Assembly (NCBI GenBank): GCA_025094145.1
Contig: JALLLS010000074.1
Location: 107,907 to 171,906, forward strand
Direction: 5' to 3'
DNA from: Spinellus fusiger
Lineage: Eukaryota; Mucoromycota; Mucoromycetes; Mucorales; Phycomycetaceae
Length of the DNA: 64,000 nucleotides
The position numbers and the translations under genes are program-made. Shown here in pieces: positions 34,604-48,500 of the stretch. The stretch's first letter is position 1, and the number at the start of each line of letters is the position of its first letter. The notes beneath the pieces are model-generated. The model saw nothing but the letters and a program-made list of their open reading frames with translations. It searched no databases and had not been told where the DNA came from.

Positions 34604-36083
34604 TCAAATGTCATCATAGAATTCGCAAGGGGGTGTTCCTTCAGAGAGGGCATCGCTGTAGCTAGGTAGCCAGTCAGCATCGTCCATTTCATTACTTGCC
34701 AACAGGGTATGTTGGTGTAGCCTCGTACAATAAAGACCTGACATAGGAAATGTTCCGATTAACAAGGGAAAACTTAAGGTCATTTTTCTTTCATGCACAC
34801 TTGCACAGAACCGAATCACAAGACGTAGTTGGTGTTGAATTTGAAGAGCAGTGGATGCAACGTGCTGGTAAACAAGTGGGGTATTTAGTGGAACAAAGAG
34901 AGCTAGTAAAATAGATGCATGAGAGATCGACATTTCCCCCTCAATGAACAATCTTTGCTTTCACTACTCACCTATATGTGACTGACGATCAGATGGTTTG
35001 ACCTTGTACAGTGTATCTACAGGAGAGTGTATAAGCTACTTTCTAGACTCAATGAACTTACGAGAGTATCTTTGTGTATGTAATACCTTGTTTTGTTCTG
35101 TCAAGGCATGTTCAGAGACCACTTGACCCTCTTGTAACCTATAGGATGATCAGTCACTGCATTGATCACTGAAATGAACATTACGAATAACTTTCTATCT
35201 GTTCCACACATGCAGTTATCTCATCAACAACAAGATCGGGTCGTAGGGGATAGAATTCACAGTGGAAGTTGTATTCCTTGCGTCCTACATAGGCATTGCC
35301 TGGAAGACAGATCTCATAGCGAAGTGATCCTTGTCGAACCCCACGATAGCGTGTCCTTGGTGCCTGTGTGAGGGCATGGTAGCTAGTATAAATGTACTGT
35401 CGAACACACAGGGATTGACTGGTACTTAATAAATGATGCTCATGGTGAGTGGGTGGCAGAGGGGTGTAGTGAGGTGATGGAGAATCAGGCAAACCGTCCT
35501 CTTCTGATAAAGAGGAAGAATGAGAGAGTCTTCTGTAGGCTACTGCTGCCCTTTGTGTCATTCTTTGATGTACATTATTATAGCTGATCTTTAGTCTCTC
35601 CTGCAGTGATCCAGGTGTAAGGTTAGCAGATAACCAGTAACGAACTGCATGGTGTGGAAGAGAAAGGGTAGGTGGGAGCAAATGAGAATCCTCCACAGTA
35701 AACTCAAATGGCCAAGTGTATACCCCTGGTTCCATAAGACAAGGCTGGGAGGATTGGAGAACAACTATGCGATGATGTGCTAGCACTTGGGTGAACTCTT
35801 TAAAGCCCTTTATTTTACAAAGAGCCTTTCTGGCAATGCGATGGACACAGGGCAGTTGATGAGGTGAGTCTGCCAAGATCAGTAAACCTTTGCTTTGATC
35901 ATTAAAAGATTCATTTGATGTCATACTATGAACAAATCCGTTCAATTCAACAGAAATATTAAGCACATAAACAGGAATCAACAGCCTTAGCTCAACAGTG
36001 CCTTGGACCACCATGGGCGCAGATGATCCCAGCAAATCAATGACATTTGTGTCTGGTCGAAGCTCAAGCTCAAGAGATGGCAT
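34604..36083 (-). CDS. Arrestin-domain protein
   Basis: Minus-strand exons 36083..35185, 35138..35062, 35016..34972, 34902..34604 (439 residues). The N-terminal arrestin fold shows LELELRPDTNVIDLLG, then VQGTVELRLLIPVYVLNISVE, a GVYTWPFEF strand (arrestin_N core, about 130) and RYWLSANLTPG. The C-terminal arrestin half spans the small exons (VPLNTPLV, LVIRFCASVHERKMTLSFPLLIG). It ends with LPSYSDALSEGTPP, near the position where alpha-arrestins carry PPxY ligase-binding motifs; a strict PPxY is absent. Alpha-arrestins recruit Rsp5/Nedd4-type ligases to membrane transporters (family knowledge). An in-frame TAG just after the exon-3 donor forces that splice. Divergent from the WNK gene. Confidence 0.82.
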
Positions 36084-36637
36084 AATAAGAGAAAGAAACT
36101 TGGTGGTAAAATCTACATCCTTCTTGCGTCTTATTTCTTGACTTTAAAGAGTTCTATCCTCTAAAGACATGTGATCTCCACCTGTGTGTCTTTTTCTTTT
36201 TCTTTCATGCCCTATTCGTCGCTTTGAACTACACACCTTTAGAATTCTTGGTTTGCAAAGCTCAGCTATGAATGCTCAATTACTTTTCCTTTCCTAATGC
36301 TTAGCACCTGATAAGAAAATTCTATGGTAAAAAAAATCGTTTTCTTTTGTCATGTGACATTTCAAAAGTTCACTCCAGACAGTCTCTTATCACTAAATGA
36401 GTGTAAAATGATACGATTCAGGAAGACCAAATCGTAGGCAGGGAAAGCAGGAGGTCTAGTCACTGACCTCTTTTCCCCGCACACACTTCAAACCCAGCAC
36501 ACTATTGTTCAGTGTGAATTTCCATTGACCCTCTTCTCTTTCCTATAAGCAAGACTTGAGTGTGCCATAATTCGTCCCCTTTCTTCTTTGATCTGAAAAC
36601 CCTAGTTATACTCTGTCAAAAGAGCGGTGACAGTGAC

Positions 36638-38767
36638 ATGCGGCACTCTCATGAGATCATTGACCATTCCAGCTCACATGACACTGAGAAGGTGGTAGAA
36701 GATTCGCCTGATGAGCGTTATGCCCGTCTAAACACACTCCTCGGTAAAGGTGCCTTCAAGGTAGTCTACAAGGCAATTGACAGACTAGAAGGTTATGAGG
36801 TTGCCTGGAATACAATGACAGTAAGTGAGAGTGCTTGCTTATCAGAAAGCACTACTACTGACAAATGAACAAACTGATCTTGTTACACATGTACAGTCTA
36901 CCTACTCTCCCGACAGCAAAGAAATGCAGCAGGAGATTGCCATCTTAAAGTCCGTGCGCCATCCTAACATTATTGCGTTTCACGACGCATGGCACCTAAA
37001 GAACCAGTTTGTCTTTGTAACGGAGCTCATGACATCGGGAACACTAAGAGAGTATATTCGTAAGCTCAATAGGCCAAACATAAAAATAGTCAAGCGCTGG
37101 TCTCGTCAGATCCTCAAGGGATTGGCCTATTTGCATGATTACACACCTTCTATTATCCACCGTGATATCAAATGTGATAATATCTTTATCAATGGTGCCC
37201 ATGGTGAAGTCAAGATAGGAGATATGGGGACTGCTGGGATGAAGGTGGGGAAAAAATACACCATCATTGGCACACCAGAGTTCATGGCACCAGAAATGTA
37301 TGAGGAGGACGGCTACAATGAAAAAGTCGATATCTATGCATTTGGTATGTGTCTTCTTGAGATGTCTACAGGGGAATATCCCTATGGAGAGTGCAGTAAT
37401 GCAGCCCAAGTATACAAAAAGGTGTCCTCAGTAAGTGTTCTATTTTGAAAGTGGGAAGCTTACTCTTTTAATAGGGCATTAAGCCTACAAGTCTTCAAAG
37501 AGTAAAGAACAATGAGGTGCTTGCTTTGATTGAGATCTGTCTTGGACCAGAGAATGACAGGTAGACACTTTCATTCATACATCAAGAGACTAATACACGG
37601 AGCATTCAGAATGAGTGCACAAGAGATTCTGGAACATTCATTTCTTGCTGTTGATCCAGATGTTGTTTTGCTGGCTGCTGATCCCACTAATGTTTACTTG
37701 ACCCTTCAAGTGGTATTTAAAGGCATGGACAAACTGTCTGTTAAATTTGATTTTAATGTGGTATGTATACAAAGAGTAAAGAGAGCTTTGTATAATGACT
37801 ATGGTGTGTATTCTTTATAGGAATCAGATACAGCAGAGCAAGTTGTAAAAGAAATGGTAGGTCCTAATGCATTCTAATTGCTTGTAATGACTTGTCATAG
37901 ATTGAAGAGCAAGTCATCCATGATCGTTATCAGGCCCATATTAGCAAGGAGATCAGTAGAATTCTCAGAGATATTGAAAAGAGCAATGGACATGATCAAT
38001 CAGACGCAGCACGGCAGTCTGTCTGGCGTCGAGAGAGTGACATTCGGTCTGAACTAGACAAGGCACGTTTTGATCTTGAAGAAACCACTCAACATGCTCA
38101 AGGATTGGAAAATAAGTGCGAAATGTATGAGAATAGAGTAAAGACAGTAGAAGGCCAGTATGCTGAGGCAATGAAACTGTTACGAGAGACACAGGACCAC
38201 CTACCTACAAGATCCAACTACTATAAGACACTAATGACTCCTTCCTCCTCTTCCTCCAGTGTATCTTCTCGTGCAGGTGATTTAAAGATAGATGTATCTA
38301 AGAAGGAGGAGATGGACATTGGTATACAATTTTGGGGTGATAAGGATCTTACAGCCCGCCTAGACAAAGAACAATCTGAGGCTACTATTCATTCTATTCC
38401 TTCTATTACCTCTATTACTTCTGCTGCTCATGATGCCTTGTCTCGTATTCTGGCAGAGTATTCTGATGATACGGACATTCATGTCTTTGTCCAGGACTGT
38501 GCTGCCGCATCTCATCGCAACATAGACAAGGCCAAAGAATGGGTCAAAAAGCTAAAAGATCAAGACATTATGACTGTGGGTGACTTACGTGATCTCCATG
38601 ATGAAGATTGGGTCGGTATTGGATTAACGGTGTTTGCTCTTCGTGCTCTTAAGAATATGCTCAAGGGCAATAAGTTGACAGGGCAAGGGCTTCTCAACCT
38701 AAACACCAGTGATTGTTCCACTAATTCCTCTGCGCCATGTTCTGCACGTATCTCCACCTCCCCCTAG
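36638..38767 (+). CDS. WNK-type Ser/Thr kinase with OSR1_C-like and SAM-like domains
   Basis: Exons: 36638..36820, 36897..37430, 37475..37560, 37610..37760, 37821..37856, 37901..38767 (618 residues). The kinase has the WNK signature: N58 in EVAWN replaces the usual VAIK Lys, and Lys41 in the glycine loop (GKGAFKVV) can replace it. HRDIKCDN is at 149-156, DMG at 170-172, GTPEFMAPE near 188. After the kinase comes an OSR1_C-like domain (LTLQVVFKGMDKLSVKFDF, about 298-316), a coiled coil (about 375-430), and a C-terminal SAM-like helix bundle (VKKLKDQDIMTVGDLRDL...). WNKs regulate ion transport and osmotic balance in animals and plants; the fungal role is unknown. The ATG at 36638 is the first in frame; non-ATG codons open the frame earlier. 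Confidence 0.92.
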
Positions 38768-39077
38768 AAACAGTGTCGTCTATATAGTCTTATCTACATT
38801 TTTTATAGCTTGTGTATAGATAAATAGGTAAATAGGTAAATAGATGTGTTGATGTCTTTCCGATAGGGCAAATATACATTTCTCTTGTGTACAATATATT
38901 GGTAGATCCATGACTATATTATTGTTTCTTTCATTTCTTGTGATCATGGAAATATATTTGTGTTTATTTTATTAATATGGTTCTTACTTTATATCTAATA
39001 ACTGTGCATACAATAAATAAAGATGAAGGGGGAGGAGGTTGAGTGTTATCACACGGAAACACACAAAAAAGGTATAT
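38768..39077. other. Convergent spacer between WNK kinase and Zn2Cys6 gene
   Basis: An AT-rich 310-bp spacer with AATAAATAAAG near 39012 and TAAATAGG repeats near 38820. It holds the 3' ends of both genes. No gene seen. Confidence 0.6.
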
Positions 39078-41170
39078 TTAAGATGCCTCTCTTACTATTA
39101 CTGGTGTATACTTCACTTCAATACATATAAGACTTTCCTCAATATTTTTCAGTTCTTCAGTACTTTCTTCATCACTATCAAACGATAGCCTAACACGTTC
39201 AATGACATCTCTTACTAATGTTCCAGCTGCTCTTGTCCAGTAAGATATCCTTTCAATTGGATATACTTCACCAAGACATACCACTAATCTGTCAGCAGAA
39301 GCAGTGGATAGATCCAGAAAAGTAGTCTTAGTATGCGTTTGTTCATTCATCTCTTCCATGGATAGGTTGTGAGGATAAAAATCTGTGCAAAATGGACGGA
39401 ATAAAAGGATTTTGGTCATGTTGTGGATCATATGCATGTGATATTTAAGGCCAAGTAACTTAGTTTCTGTTTCATAGGTCCATCTTGCCCACAGTGGTAG
39501 ACTATGTTCCCATTTCTCTATATCTCTTACTAATGTCAAGAGAATATCCACATCCACCTTCTTAACATGGACTTGTGAATTATCAACATGGTAAAAAAGA
39601 GAGACAGCTTGATGGAACAAAAGCATAAGACGACACTCGAGAAGAATACTTGTGTGTTCATCTGACAATGACTGTGGAGAGACTATGCTCAATCTTTGCT
39701 GTAGAGATGTAGACCCTTCTCCACAGAGAATAGGCTCGTGGTATTGGAAGATGGACGCATAAATATCCAAATATAAAAGAGCACCTGCAAGTATAAGCCA
39801 TTCTGTAGATGATGTTTCCCAATCACAACCACAGAGAGTGCGCAGAGTAATGGGGATCAAATAGTTTGTTTTTACCAAAACAGCAGAGTATTCTGTCTCT
39901 GTCCATGCTAGAAGAGTGGCAGATACTAGCAGTGGATAGGTGAGGGAGTCATCACAGCCATCAAGCAGTAGGCCTAAAAGTAGATGAGTGGCTACTTGTT
40001 CGCATGTGCAGATGAGATTGAATGAGTCTGGGGTGGATCTATTGGAGTCTAGAAGAGTGTGTAGAACAGTATAGGCTGTACAACTGACTATGTATAGTAA
40101 TGGATCTTCTTGGACAGTCTTTCTATAGGTTGGTTGCTTCAAGTATTGCCGGAGTTGTCTCAATAGAGCAGCCATAGGAGGAGGCATCGATTCCAATAAA
40201 TTTTTCTCATAGATATGTGCTTCTATGTACTTTAGTATCTCTGAGAAGTGTAACTGTATGAGGTAGTCTATTGTGCTTGCCTCTAAAGATGGTGTATAGG
40301 CTACTGCACCATGTTCTGTAGGGGTACCCAGTAAAGCTGTTCTAGGGAAGATGGGCACTATGACCAAGTAATTGTCCTCATCCAACTCTTCTTGTTCATA
40401 GTCCTCAATATCATCCAAAATCCAATCTGAAGACATAGTTTCTGATTCAAAATCCCTTGAGATTTGTTGATTTGCTTCTTGGATGAAGTTATAGAGATCA
40501 GATATTGTCTTTATACATGTTTGAAGTGTAAAACCATCGATAGAAAGAGAGATGGACCATCCTGGCACTTCTTTTGACGGTTTTCTGCTGTATCTTACTA
40601 TTGTATCTTCATCATCAGTCTCTCTTAGTCGGAAGGGTGTTTTTAATGAAGCGTTATGTGGAATGGTAGTAGTGGTATTGGTGCTGGTGCTGGTGCTGAT
40701 GCTGGCAATGCTATCTGACTGGTCTTTATCAGTTTTTTTTATACAGTGTTCGAGAAACTCTCCCTCTAGTTCTTGCAAGGTACCATAGAGGTCAAGCACT
40801 TTCTCAGACAGGTTATAGAGTGTCAGTGGTGCATCGGGATAGTCACACTAAGAGCATCCATTAAGTCCATGAGACTGTTCTCTTCTTTATCGTACTGTTT
40901 TTTATGTACTAACAAAAGAACAAAAAAAAACTAATAGAAACTCTTACTGATTGATTAGACCGAGTGCAACGTGTGCATGAAGGCCGTGTTTTTGAGCATC
41001 TACCATAAAGAGAGAACAGAGAAATGGATGGATGAGACAGGTGCAAGCGAATCTTAGTCATGCCTTCTTCTAGCTCACTTTGCTTTCTTCTTTCGACAAT
41101 TAAGACAACTTAAGCTACTTGTGGAGATGTTGCTTGCATCATTAGCAGATACATTCTCTATTTTTGACAT
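39078..41170 (-). CDS. Zn2Cys6 transcription factor with fungal middle homology region
   Basis: Minus-strand exons 41170..41079, 40999..40948, 40847..39078 (637 residues). The binuclear cluster is rebuilt exactly by splicing: C22, C25, C32, C39, C42, C49 in CLNCRKKKAKCSKTRPSCTR then C-TRSNQS-C, with spacing C-x2-C-x6-C-x6-C-x2-C-x6-C. The first AG acceptor after exon 2 (before 40908) leads quickly to a stop; the second (before 40847) restores the sixth Cys, so it was preferred. A coiled linker (LYNLSEKVLDLYGTLQELEGEF) and a Ser/Thr run follow, then a helical region typical of the fungal TF MHR family (for example LWARWTYETETKLLGLKYHM, near 490-510). It binds DNA in the nucleus; target unknown. 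Confidence 0.88.
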
Positions 41171-42326
41171 TAACTATTGTGTCTTTTCTCTCTTTCCTTC
41201 TCCGTATAATTATTTTGGGGACTGACAGACATTCCGCCCATGCACTATTTCTTAAGCTGTTGTGACGTTTAGCGGTGAATTTTTCCACTTAAAAAGATTT
41301 TTTAAAGGAGGGGAGGGGGATGAAGAGATGAAAAAATCAAAGACAAAGATACTATACATTACACACTACACATTATACACACTACACATTATACACACTA
41401 CACATTATACACACTACACACTACACACTACACACTACACACTACACACTACAAACATCTATTTGTTTAGTAGCTCATATGGTATAAATGATACAGATGA
41501 TATAGACTATAGAATATCAGAAGTAATACAAAATATATCTCTTGTGAAAGAGTCCAGCAAGAAAGACTGGTAGAAAAGCAAATACATACAGCTAATATCA
41601 GTCAAGTTTTACTATGGCAGTTAATTTTATTATTATTAAAGCCAAAAGTATTAGCATGACTTACTATTGTTATTACCATGACTATGACTTACTACTTGAA
41701 CATGGATGCTATCTAGAAATAAATATCACTAAAACCACTATTTCTACTATCATTATTATCATCATCATTAATAGGGTTGCAGACATAAACATGACTACCA
41801 CTGCTGCTATGAAGATGGAGAATACTATTATTACTACAGGTATAGATGTTGCTGTGATTGTGACTATGGATCACTTAGCATAATTGACTTACTATGATAC
41901 TATTGTACTTTCACATTAATACAAGTGTCTCTTTCCATCGGTCCTTCTTATTCTATACTCTCCATACTTAGTATGACCCGTACTTCAACCGTAGCTTACT
42001 ATTGTAAGATTTTGATCCTATCCTTTCAATTAGTACTCGGTATAAGATCAGCAGGAGATTTATACGCATGATGTTATCATAGAAATGTAAAAGAAAAAGA
42101 ATGTTTTTTATTTCTTTGCTACGTATCCTCCCCCCCCTCTTTTTTTTTTGTTTATATATCTAGCTGTCTTTCTGTTTGCAACTAAAATAATAATCTGTTG
42201 ACCTTTTTAATTTTATATTTCTTACACACTTCATTCCAACCTACTAAACCTTTTTATTTAAAAAGAAAGAAAGCGCAAGAATACATTTCAATAGCTATCC
42301 TTTTTCTACACATCAAAAAGTGAAAA
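41171..42326. other. Intergenic region with simple repeats
   Basis: ACACTACACATTATACAC repeats occupy about 41355-41455, with ATT/ACT-rich simple sequence at about 41620-41870. Long open frames across them (41262-41573, 41614-41883) are repeat-driven, with no motif. It serves as upstream region for both flanking genes, which are divergent. Confidence 0.65.
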
Positions 42327-44303
42327 ATGATTGTGGAGAATGACTCTACTATTTTAAGTCAGTCAAATTCTGACTCCAGTTTGGCATCCCAAGATACACT
42401 GACAGAGGAAAACCCCACACCAATGATTCATATCTCTACACATGAAGCGGATTTTCCATCAAATTCACAGCAAGAAACTCCTATCACTCATGCTCCTGGA
42501 CCATCAGAACCAACACAATCCTATTATCAACTCCATGATCCTCCCTTTCAACGTAATTCAATTTCTGAGTCTTTTGCGAATCATTTCCCAAGAAATCTTA
42601 GAGACAGTATTGCGCGACGACTATCGGCAAGAACACAGGCATTGAGTTCAAACGCAAATACCTCTCTTCAAAGAGATGACAGTATTATCACTATCATGAG
42701 TTCATGCAAAGTGAAGAAGAAGACCAGACCAAGACTACACTACAAGAACGCATCTGGATACGTATCAAAAGAAAATGAAAACTCAGACCCTGGGGCCGTT
42801 GATTTGGAGAGTGGACTAAAGTCTTATTCACATACAGTAATGACCGATGAAAGTTTATTTGAGAAGAAAAAGCAAATCATGCTTCTGCTTGGACAGACTC
42901 TTCTTAAAAGCGGGTGCCCATGTCATGCTGTGGTATGTAATAGTATGGAAATACAGCACATTGAAAGAAAAAGAATACAATTTGTATCTAAATTATTAGT
43001 GGTATTGACTTGCATTTCTTTTTAGGAAGACATATTGAAACACACATCAAAAGTATTTAATGTGAATGCTACATTTTCTTTCTTGCCTGATTCTGTAATC
43101 TTTACTTTTACTCATGCTGTTAGTGAAGTGACAGAATCTATCATGGTAAAGGCACCTATTGGGTTTGATACACATAAGATTGGACAGATCAACAAAATCA
43201 TGAACTCCTATCACAATGATAAAACTAGTATCCAAGAATGTCTAACCGAATTACAAAATATTGCTGCAGCACCAGCAACCTGTGGAGTGATTAGTACTCT
43301 TATAGCTTTTGGTGCGAGTAGTTTCTCTGCATCATGTGTTCTCTTTGGAGGGTCATGGGCTGATGCAACATTAAGTGGAGCATTGGGTCTTCTTGTTGCC
43401 TTGCTATCAATTGTCTCAAGCCGCTTCCATACTTACAGTCGGGTCTTTGATGTATCAGCATCAGTAGTCGTGGCAATAATTGTTCGTGCTATGCATAACT
43501 ATGTCTGCTTTACAAAGGTTGCTGTTTCTGCTGTTCTAATTCTACTTCCTGGCTATGGTATGACGATGGCAGTTGTAAGTAAAAAAAGAAAAAGAAAAAG
43601 GGGGTGTTGCTTCTACTCTATTGTCGCTTTTAACGCTAGTGAGGTTTATTAGATAGAGATATCTGCACGTCATATCACAACAGGTACTATCAGACTTGTA
43701 TATGCAATTGTATATGCCTTTATGTTGGCTTATGGTTTACAACTCGGCAGTAATGTCTACACTGCCATCGATCCCAGTGCATCAGATGAAGGAGTTTGTA
43801 GCTATCCTATTTCCCAGTGGTTTTATATTCCTCTTTTTCCTGTCTTAAGTATTTCCATTGCCCTTTCTTTTGGTTCATCCTATCGTCAATGGCCAACTCA
43901 AACACTATGTGCAGCTATTGGATTTTGCATTTCTTATTTTCTTGGCCAAGTAGTGTCTGATAGCCAAATTATTGGAAGTCTTGCTGCATTCGCTATCGGA
44001 CTGTATTCAAATATTGCACTTAAGCTCACATCAGAGGCACCTCTTGTACCTCTCTGTGTTGGTATTACTTTGCTTGTACCTGGTAGTATTGGTAAGTCTT
44101 TAGTTTCAGTTGGAATAGTTTATTGATATTTGAGATCAGGTGTAAAAGGAGCCTATGCAATTCTACATCAAGACGATATCAGTCGAAATCTCTTTCCTGT
44201 TCAAATGCTAACAATTGCACTGGGGCTAGCCGTTGGCCTGTTTGCTGCTTCAATGATAGTATATCCAACAGGCAAAAAACGATCAATGTATATTTCTCTA
44301 TAA
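42327..44303 (+). CDS. ThrE-family (PRM10/DUF1212-like) membrane transporter
   Basis: Exons 42327..42932, 43026..43574, 43653..44091, 44140..44303 (585 residues). The N-terminal 180 residues are polar, Ser/Gln-rich and cytosolic. The ThrE domain begins at KKKQIMLLLGQTLLKSGCPCHAVE, followed by FSFLPDSVIFTF and about ten membrane segments in two halves (ThrE, then ThrE_2 with SDSQIIGSLAAFAIGLYSN and PLCVGITLLVPGSIG). Homologues include yeast Prm10 and bacterial threonine/serine exporters; the fungal substrate is unknown. Three junctions keep frame across the conserved SIG|GVKGAY glycine. The last exon is short and ends with a Lys/Arg tail. Confidence 0.88.
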
Positions 44304-44423
44304 AAATCATAACATCCTATTTTTTATTACTTTTTTTATTGCTTCTTACATCCAAGTAGTTATACTAAGCTTGAACAAGTATTAGGTCTGACTTAACTAT
44401 TGAAATGAGGGATTTTAGAGTAT

Positions 44424-45524
44424 CTAAATTCGAATACCACCATCTAATCTAATGATGGATCCATTGAACATAACATTGTTGATAATGTTAAGAACAACCT
44501 CACTAAATTCTTTAGGTTCACCAGATCTATGAGGAAATAGGCATTTTGGTATATCTTGAGTTGTTTGATCAAATATAGGTGTGTCTGTGGTTTATAAATT
44601 AGAAAGTGGTTTTCATGTATAACTATTTTCAAGCACATACCAAAAGGACCTGGTGCAATACTCATAACACGGATACCAAAACCAGCCAGCTCTTTTGCCA
44701 GCGGAAGTGTAAGACCAGCAACACCAGCTAACAGTGCAAGGTGAGTATGCGTGTGATAGATGTATACTATGTATGCTGGACGAAACAAACCTTTTGAGGT
44801 TCCATAGCCTACCAAGGCACCATCTAAACCAAGCACAGATGAAACAGTGATGAGTATACCACGCTCATCTAAGAAAACACATGCAAAGACAATTTGACAT
44901 CAGTTTCGATATGCACAAATCGAACAGCTTACTGTCTTTGCTAGGCAACTCATTAGAGATCAAACGCTGGGCCACCTGCTGAGCTACATTATAGGTTCCG
45001 AAAAGATTGACCGTAACAATGGATTTAAATTGTGCATAGCCTGTCAATTGACTATCTGGACCATATCCCTCAATTCCCTTGGCAGGAGCAAATACTCCAG
45101 CACATAAAACAGCACCCACAAGAGTGCTATCTTTAAAATAATCAACACCAAAATCCAAGGCTTCTTTGACGACGCTCTATAGCATATAATAGTAGATATA
45201 TTAGATTTCATTATAGAACATAATGTATTTTAAACTTACTTCGCTAGTGACATCAATACTTCCATAAGAATAGGCCTGGGAACCAAGTTCAGCTACCAAA
45301 TTCTTCGCTCTAGTCTCATTAAGATCCATGATCTATCACATGTAAGTCCTATTTCCAATATTCTCAAGTCTTACTATAACATTTCCTCCATGAGCCACAA
45401 TGTCACGCACTACTTGTTCTCCAAGTCCACTAGCACTGCAAGAGAACAGTTAGCCATCATTCTGTTTGGTTTTATATCAGTCTTACCCTCCTGTAACAAC
45501 AAATGTGTTCCCTTTTACAAGCAT
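44424..45524 (-). CDS. Short-chain dehydrogenase, 3-hydroxyacyl-CoA dehydrogenase type 2 (HSD10) like
   Basis: Minus-strand exons 45524..45487, 45435..45375, 45332..45240, 45176..44933, 44868..44791, 44727..44641, 44584..44424 (253 residues). Rossmann motif TGGASGLG (11-18), acidic MDLNETR for NAD at about 39-45, catalytic S155/S156, Y167 and K171 (YGTSK), and APGPFDTPIF after the active site, as in HSD17B10. The C-terminus GSIIRLDGGIRI is the family ending. HSD10 enzymes oxidise 3-hydroxyacyl-CoA and hydroxysteroids in mitochondria; no clear presequence is seen here. All six introns keep frame. Confidence 0.9.
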
Positions 45525-48500
45525 AGTTAATTTGGCTGATAATGTAGATAGTTTGATCGATTTATTTGATCTGTTTTATAACATATTTTTCTCTTTGTTC
45601 TACAAATTAGTTCATCAGTGTAACAAAGTATTTAACAACTAGTCTTTGAATCTTATTATCAATTTTAGCCAAGGAGTGGTTTTCAAATCAATACTTGTAA
45701 CATGTAAGCTATTGGGGTATAAACTTTTCATAAAACTGTGAACCAAAGCCCTTAAAAGGCAAGGTAGGATATTTTTATCTCTCTTCAATAATGGAAGAAT
45801 CAGAATGATTTTTATCCGATGTATGGCATTTCCATAATTCTTTTTGTGCATGTGTCTCTGATATATGAGTTCCTATTGGCACAAATCATATTTTCCATTT
45901 TGTGTGAGCCTAGTAATTATACTATAGTAAAAATATATAACGTCATAAAGAAGTTATAAACACATGAACGTATATACTCGATAGCTTAAAGGTAATAAAT
46001 TTTCAATTCTTATATCCAAATACTATTTTCTTCATTTCTATCCATTTTTTTTTGACGAAAAGATTTAAACATGAAGTGATCTATGATTAAATAGAGCCTA
46101 ATAATAACTAAATTTGAAAAGAGAAAATAAATCTTCAATTAGCACGATTAGTAAAGCCAGTGTTTGCTATTGTATTTCTGAAATATAGAAATAGCTGTTT
46201 ACAAAATACAATAAACATAAAGAAGAATGTCAACAGAGAAATATAATATTAGAAGGTATTGGAAGGTATTGGAAGGCATTAGAAGATATTAGAAGATATC
46301 CAAGCTTTTAAACAGTACATATGAACTAAAAGTGGCTGGAATTCCATTTATTAAAGCATAGGCACACCCATACACAAATGGTTTGTTTTAATTTTCTGTT
46401 TCATTATCAGAATATAGGCTGGTTTAATCCCAAAAATCCACTAATAGACCCTGCCTTCATTCTTTGAGGTATATCATTGTACTTAAACATTTAAATATAA
46501 AATCACATAAACTATTCCTATATTCCTATATTGACTTGTGTATCTATAAACTATTATTTTCTGCTGTTCCTCTTACATTGCTAAAAACGTAAGCTAATGT
46601 ACATGTAGCATTTCCTATTAAAAATTCAGTGTAATTTTCTTTACTTAAATATCTCACTTGTATTCCTAAAGATAGAAACATATGGGGTATATACTTTAAA
46701 CCTCCAGTCAATAGAAAAAAAGAGTGTTCTATCTATTGAAATAGCAATATTGAATTTGAAATGGTGAAAGGCTTCAGTGGGCTTAATTTAAAAGTGTTAC
46801 CAGGTATTGTTTCATTGTTGATATCTACCTTGTGGGAAGATATATTTCTTTATGAATATGACAGGTTAAAAATGAGCTTATTGATTATATCATACCAGAA
46901 TCCTAACTGTAACACATTTAGAAGACCCTTTTACTGTTTATGTCCACTCATGTATTATATCTACTTTAAATAATCCTCAAGTATATACTTTAGGTGTTTA
47001 TACTAACATATAAAAAGCAATAATGAAATTCTAATTATCACATTAACTATAAATAAAAGTCCCAACATTTATTTTGTAGTTTTCATTTATTTTTATTATC
47101 ATCTTATTTGGATAAACAAGGTCATAAAGAAAATTCCGATTTTATCTATTACTTAAAGGTTTATATTAAAAAGGCTCTAATAATGCTGTCCACCGTCTAA
47201 TATTATTTGCTTTAAACTCAAAGCTTTGGAGTAATTTTTTTTTGTCATTCCAGCTCTTATATTTCGGTTTATATTTCGGTTTCTTATGTTCTTACTAAAA
47301 CTATTTAATTGCTACCCTATGAAGTATTTAACAATACTTAGTGTTTGTATCAATTGGAGATTTTTATGGGATTTATACTATGACAGTCTTATAAAGAGAG
47401 ATATGGACTACACATTCAATATTAGAATACTATATTATTACTATTCTTTTCAATGATTTGATAATATAAACATTCTATAGAGATACACCCTCTTTCAATC
47501 TATTAATTCATATTGAAGTCTTAATTCTCTAGATATAAATGTTATCAAGTTGCCACAGTATGAAGCTATAGTTAATAATAATAAAAGTAGAAGATTTGTT
47601 TATTAGAATGTATAGCTATTATTATTAATAATAATAATAAAAAAAAAGAATGATTGAACCATTGAACCACAAATATGCTATTCATATACTACCTCTCAAC
47701 TCAATACCATAGGGAGATACACCTTAATAAGAATACCTACATGCTAAAAACCTCGGTATACTTCATGTAGGCTAAGATTAAGAAAGTATCTAAATAGAAA
47801 TAGATCTCTTTTCCACAGAACAATAATTTATTCTTGGAATCTTAATAGAGGCTTGTAGATGAACAATACAGGTTTAGTACCCATAGAAAATACATTGTTT
47901 ATGTTTTGATGGTGCATGTATGAAAATGATTTTTTATCAACATATTAGAGGCAAGCGATTGATTTATAATTTAGTCATAGCCTCTTGGAGTTGAAAATGT
48001 TGAGAACACCTGAACTTATTTCTGCTATCTGTTGAAGCTTGAATGACACAAGGTCTATTATTTCTCTATGCCATTATTTTTCATTGAATTCAAGTGGTTT
48101 ATTTTTATATCAACTATAGACTACTGTCTGCATTGTTATTTAGAACATTGTCTTATGTCTCGAAAAGATAAGTATTGGTGGTCTGCACTCATCAATTAGA
48201 AAGTAGTGTATCTCTAAAAGAGGTTGAAAAGAAAATAGAAAGAAGAAAAGACTACTACTAATACCAATTAGAGTGTGCATACAACTCTGTTTGAGCCAAT
48301 CTACAAGATGCTCCCTGAGCAATATTCATATATCAAATAAGCTATAGATATTTTTTATAGAGTAAAGCTACAATAATTGATATGAACATCGTAATGACAA
48401 TTTTATGGGTTATTCCAACAAACACATGTTCGTAGACTGTCATGAAAAAATATATTTATTTGAGTTTTTGTAGTCCCAAGCCCATATATCTGCAGGTATT

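Noticed and set aside
40909..40947. A 39-bp intron in the Zn2Cys6 gene using the first acceptor
   Set aside because: That acceptor leads to an early stop and loses the sixth cluster Cys; the acceptor before 40847 gives the full Zn2Cys6 motif and an open frame.
41262..41883. Two plus-strand open frames of 103 and 89 codons
   Set aside because: They consist of ACACTACAC and ATT repeats with no motif or splice context.
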